DNA of 10,452 nt from Cyclobacteriaceae bacterium (lineage in GTDB: Bacteria; Bacteroidota; Bacteroidia; Cytophagales; Cyclobacteriaceae), in NCBI GenBank assembly GCA_030589835.1, contig JAUUZS010000090.1, forward strand, positions 1 to 10,452. Reading direction: 5' to 3'. The stretch's first letter is position 1. Every line of letters begins with the position of its first letter. This document shows positions 7,667 through 10,452 of this stretch, piece by piece. The notes under the pieces are model-generated. The model ran no database searches, was not told where the DNA came from, and worked only from the letters and a program-made list of their open reading frames with translations. The position numbers and the translations under genes are program-made.

Positions 7667-8236
7667 TTACTTTAGTATTGCCACATCCAAAATCATAACT
7701 GGTAGCATTAGTGCCTGACCTTCTGCGTTGGATTCATTGATTATTTTTACTACATCCATTCCCTTGATGACCAGCCCGAAAGCAGCAAAACCCTGCCCAT
7801 CCGGATTGCGCTTGCCTCCGTAATCCAGTTCGGGTTGATTGCCGAGGCAAATAAAAAAAGATTCCTGTGCGGAATTTGGCGTCCCTCTTGCCATCGAAAT
7901 GGTTCCATTGAGGTGCTTAATGCCCGTTTGGCTTGTGCTTTCCAATGGTATCGGATCAAATAAAAAGTTCTCCTTCCAGGGATGTACTCCGGCCTGGATC
8001 ACTGTGATTTTAATTGGGCTATACTCCTGGTTATCCGTCCGCACGGTGCGGAAGAACGAACCGCCTTTATAATGCCCCCCTGCTACGTATTTCATAAAAT
8101 TCCTTGAAGTGATAGGCGCTTTTTCCGGTTCCAGCTGCACAATGATTTCTCCGGAATCTGTAGTGATTTTTACCTGCTGCGCCTGAGATAAGGCGGAAAT
8201 TGAAATTGCTAGTATTGCGGTCAGTACATATTTCAT
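7667..8236 (-). CDS. Secreted cyclophilin-type peptidylprolyl isomerase
   Basis: A 189-residue protein from the ATG at 8234-8236. A 19-residue in-frame upstream extension (Lys/Tyr-rich) would bury the signal peptide, so the inner start is chosen. Residues 1-19 are a signal peptide (VLTAILAISISALSQAQ), pointing to the periplasm. Cyclophilin motifs follow: VKITTDSGEIIVQLEPEKAP (22-41), FFRTV with the catalytic Arg63, VIQAG (79-83, where QGGD is commonest), HLNGTISMARGTPNSAQESF (108-127), and GQGFAAFGLVIKGMDVV (147-163). It catalyses cis-trans isomerisation of prolyl bonds and probably helps fold exported proteins. The usual Trp near the active site is absent, as in most bacterial cyclophilins. 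It starts 75 bases after the stop of the FAD/Fe-S oxidase gene, so the two may share a transcript, and it ends about 80 bases before the PadR start, where a separate promoter begins. Confidence 0.9.
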   Translation of the reverse strand: MKYVLTAILAISISALSQAQQVKITTDSGEIIVQLEPEKAPITSRNFMKYVAGGHYKGGSFFRTVRTDNQEYSPIKITVIQAGVHPWKENFLFDPIPLESTSQTGIKHLNGTISMARGTPNSAQESFFICLGNQPELDYGGKRNPDGQGFAAFGLVIKGMDVVKIINESNAEGQALMLPVMILDVAILK

Positions 8237-8311
8237 ATGTCGGTAAAGTTTGTGATTCAACTCTTTTTCTTTGTAAGCTTTTTTATAAACCACAGAGTAC
8301 GCAAAGCAAAT

Positions 8312-10452
8312 TTATTTTGAAACGGCATCCCACAATATCTCGACCGGATGTTTGGCTGTTCTTCCTGTTCCATCTTTGATCTGGTGACGGCAGCTCGTGC
8401 CAGGTGCGGCAATGATCACCTCTGCGGCTTGTTTTCTCACCGCAGGAAATAGAACCAATTCACCAATCTTCATCGACACCTCATAGTGTTCTTTCTCATA
8501 TCCAAAAGATCCTGCCATGCCACAACATCCTGAAGGAATAGATTCTACCTTGAAGTTTGGTGGGAATGAAAGCATCTGTTTTGTAGGAACAATGGAGGCA
8601 ATGGATTTTTGATGACAATGTCCGTGGAGTTTGATCAATTTTTCTTCTGTAGTAAACAACGATTTGTCAACTGCTCCTTTTTCGATTAGCTGATCCAAAA
8701 ACTCGTCGATCAACAAGGCATTTTCAGCCAATTTTTGTGATTTTTTTTCATGAGTGGTGCCGATCGCAAAATTGAGGTATTCATCCCGAAAAGATAAAAT
8801 GGTTGAGGGTTCCAATCCGATTAATGGCGTTTCCTCAGAAATGATATCTTCCAGTAATGCTATATTTTTTAAGGCCAGTTTTTTGGCCTTCTTAATTAAT
8901 CCTTTTGAGAGATAGGTACGGCCACTTTCTTCGTGCTCCGGGATTTCTACCTCAAAACCGAGTTTGGTCAATAGTTTTATTGCGGCAATACCAACGGGTA
9001 CGTCATTGAAATTGGTAAATTCATCGCAGAACAAGTACACCTTGCCTTTTGCAGGCAAGGGATTTTTCACGCCAAAACCAGAAGCTTTATTATGCTGATA
9101 CCAATGTTTTAAGGTTTGCTTACTGATTTTAGGCAAACTTCGTTTTTGTGAAAAACCGCTAATGGATTTAATGATTGGTGCGGTGATCGCATTGCGTATC
9201 CCAAAATTGTACAGGCCGGGAACTTTGGATGCCAACGTATTCATTTTAGTGAAATTGCTGATCAGCTTTGTGCGGAAAGGAATTCCATTTGCATCGTAAT
9301 ATTGCTGGAGGAACTCACCTTTGAGTTTGGCCATATCCACATTAGAGGGGCATTCCGATTTACACCCTTTACAGGAAATACAAAGATCCATTACTTCCTT
9401 GATCTGCCTTGAATTAAAAGGATTGGATTTGGTGGAATTGGTAAGTATTTCCCTGAGAATATTTGCCCGGGCACGTGTAGTGTCTTTTTCATCTTTTGTG
9501 GCCATGAAACTTGGACACATTGTTCCTCCAGATAGGTGGGTCTTTCGGCAATCTCCGGAACCGTTGCACAATTCAGCAGTACGGAGAATCCCATCATAAT
9601 CATCAAAGTTGAAGGTTGTGGCGAACTGAGGGGTTTGTTGCTCCGGAGTGTACCTGAGCATGGTGTCCATTGGGGGGGTATTGACGATTTTACCGGGATT
9701 GAAGATGTTGCCCGGGTCCCAGATTCTTTTTACCTTTTCAAACAAGTCGTAGTTGTCTTCGCCCACCATATATTTGATGAATTCCCCGCGCAGCCTACCA
9801 TCCCCGTGTTCGCCGCTAAGCGATCCTTTGTATTTTTTTACCAGCGCAGCAATCTCCCCGGCTATTGTCCTGAATTGCCGTGTGCCTTCAGATGTTTTTA
9901 AGTTTAGCAAGGGTCTAAGATGCAATTCTCCAGTCGCTGCATGTGCATAATGGACGCTGTTCAATCCATGCTTTTTCAGAATTTCGTTGAATTCGCGAAT
10001 ATAGGCAGGTAATTCATTTACCTCAACAGCCGTGTCCTCAATGACGGGTGCCGGTTTCACATCACCAACAATATTAGAGAGCAGGCCTAGTCCGGCCTTT
10101 CTGAGCCCCCATATTTTTGTGGTATCTGCTCCAGTAAGTATGGGGAAATGATATCCGTATCCTGCATTTTTCAATTCGGATATCATCTTTTCAGCATCTT
10201 TTTGAGCCTGTTCCATAGAATCTCTGGAAAGATCCACAACCAAAATAGCTCCTGGGTCACCCTTAATAAAAAATCTGTTTTTACGTTGATTGATGTTGTT
10301 TTTTGTGCATTCCAGGATATAGCTATCCATCAGCTCACAGGCCAAAGGATTGTATTTCAGTGCGATCAGGTTGGCTTCAAGGGATTCGTTGATGGTCTCA
10401 AAATGGAGGCACACCAGCAATTTTTCTTTAGGGGGCAGGGGCACCAGGTTAA
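8312..10452 (-). CDS. Fused FAD-linked oxidase / Fe-S protein, YdiJ-like (5' end outside window)
   Basis: The frame is open to the right edge; the GTG at 10442-10444 is an internal Val, not a start. About 713 C-terminal residues are seen of a protein usually near 970-1000, so the FAD-binding N-terminal domain is mostly outside. Numbering from that GTG: the FAD-linked oxidase C-terminal domain has HAATGELHLRP (168-178) and SGEHGDGRLRGEF (210-222). The Fe-S part has CNGSGDCRK (293-301) with GTMCPS (307-312), then the classical CISCKGCKSECP (355-366), enough for two [4Fe-4S] clusters. Two CCG-type cysteine-rich modules follow, around FCDEF (472-476) and HGHCHQKS (607-614) with SGCCGMAGSFG (638-648). 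This order matches YdiJ/GlcD-GlcF-type fusions that oxidise D-2-hydroxyacids (D-lactate or D-2-hydroxyglutarate) and pass electrons towards quinone. The exact substrate cannot be decided from the sequence. Confidence 0.92.
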   Translation of the reverse strand, partial: NLVPLPPKEKLLVCLHFETINESLEANLIALKYNPLACELMDSYILECTKNNINQRKNRFFIKGDPGAILVVDLSRDSMEQAQKDAEKMISELKNAGYGYHFPILTGADTTKIWGLRKAGLGLLSNIVGDVKPAPVIEDTAVEVNELPAYIREFNEILKKHGLNSVHYAHAATGELHLRPLLNLKTSEGTRQFRTIAGEIAALVKKYKGSLSGEHGDGRLRGEFIKYMVGEDNYDLFEKVKRIWDPGNIFNPGKIVNTPPMDTMLRYTPEQQTPQFATTFNFDDYDGILRTAELCNGSGDCRKTHLSGGTMCPSFMATKDEKDTTRARANILREILTNSTKSNPFNSRQIKEVMDLCISCKGCKSECPSNVDMAKLKGEFLQQYYDANGIPFRTKLISNFTKMNTLASKVPGLYNFGIRNAITAPIIKSISGFSQKRSLPKISKQTLKHWYQHNKASGFGVKNPLPAKGKVYLFCDEFTNFNDVPVGIAAIKLLTKLGFEVEIPEHEESGRTYLSKGLIKKAKKLALKNIALLEDIISEETPLIGLEPSTILSFRDEYLNFAIGTTHEKKSQKLAENALLIDEFLDQLIEKGAVDKSLFTTEEKLIKLHGHCHQKSIASIVPTKQMLSFPPNFKVESIPSGCCGMAGSFGYEKEHYEVSMKIGELVLFPAVRKQAAEVIIAAPGTSCRHQIKDGTGRTAKHPVEILWDAVSK

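Noticed and set aside
8237..8293. N-terminal 19-residue extension of the prolyl isomerase
   Set aside because: Would place a charged segment before an evident signal peptide; the inner ATG gives a normal exported protein.
9536..9901. 121-residue plus-strand ORF
   Set aside because: Lies antisense inside the FAD/Fe-S oxidase, whose conserved motifs run through the region.
10442..10444. GTG as start of the FAD/Fe-S oxidase
   Set aside because: The frame continues open to the window edge and the family has a large N-terminal FAD-binding domain, so this is an internal codon.

Overview
The window looks like a chromosomal segment from a member of the Bacteroidota, probably a Cytophagales-type marine or soil bacterium. 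The base composition is AT-rich and the starts lack clear Shine-Dalgarno sequences. One promoter fits the Bacteroidota TTTG-N19-TAnnTTTG pattern closely. The gene families (TPR/SPOR-like envelope protein, Tat-exported Gfo/Idh/MocA oxidoreductase, fused FAD/Fe-S oxidase, PadR with a membrane partner) suit that phylum. The organism assignment is inference; no rRNA or tRNA is present.

Layout, left to right. Positions 1-1283 (minus) hold the 5' part of an exported TPR protein with tandem SPOR-like repeats, cut by the window edge. Positions 1284-2513 form a long gene-poor stretch with a possible decayed transposase fragment (about 1636-1792) and a minus-strand terminator-like hairpin (2243-2275). 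Next come two small minus-strand genes: a YtxH-type membrane protein (2514-2771) and an Mth938-like protein (3040-3390). The only plus-strand gene is an unrecognised 111-residue protein (3652-3987). A 440-base gap separates it from a convergent Tat-exported Gfo/Idh/MocA oxidoreductase (4428-5765, minus).

The right half is entirely minus strand. In transcription order it reads: a fused FAD-linked/Fe-S oxidase whose 5' end lies beyond the window (8312-10452), a secreted cyclophilin-type prolyl isomerase (7667-8236), then a two-gene unit of a PadR regulator (7225-7587) overlapping by 13 bases a polytopic membrane protein with a HAAS-like N-terminal helical region (6041-7237). The PadR gene has its own promoter-like sequence, with a 23-base AT-rich dyad lying across the -7 element, which suggests autorepression.

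Most of the window is ordinary chromosomal housekeeping and envelope genes. The points most worth a second look are the PadR/membrane-protein unit with its operator, the tandem SPOR-like repeats at the left edge, and the unidentified plus-strand small protein. I found no clearly new multi-gene system, CRISPR array, intact mobile element or RNA gene.
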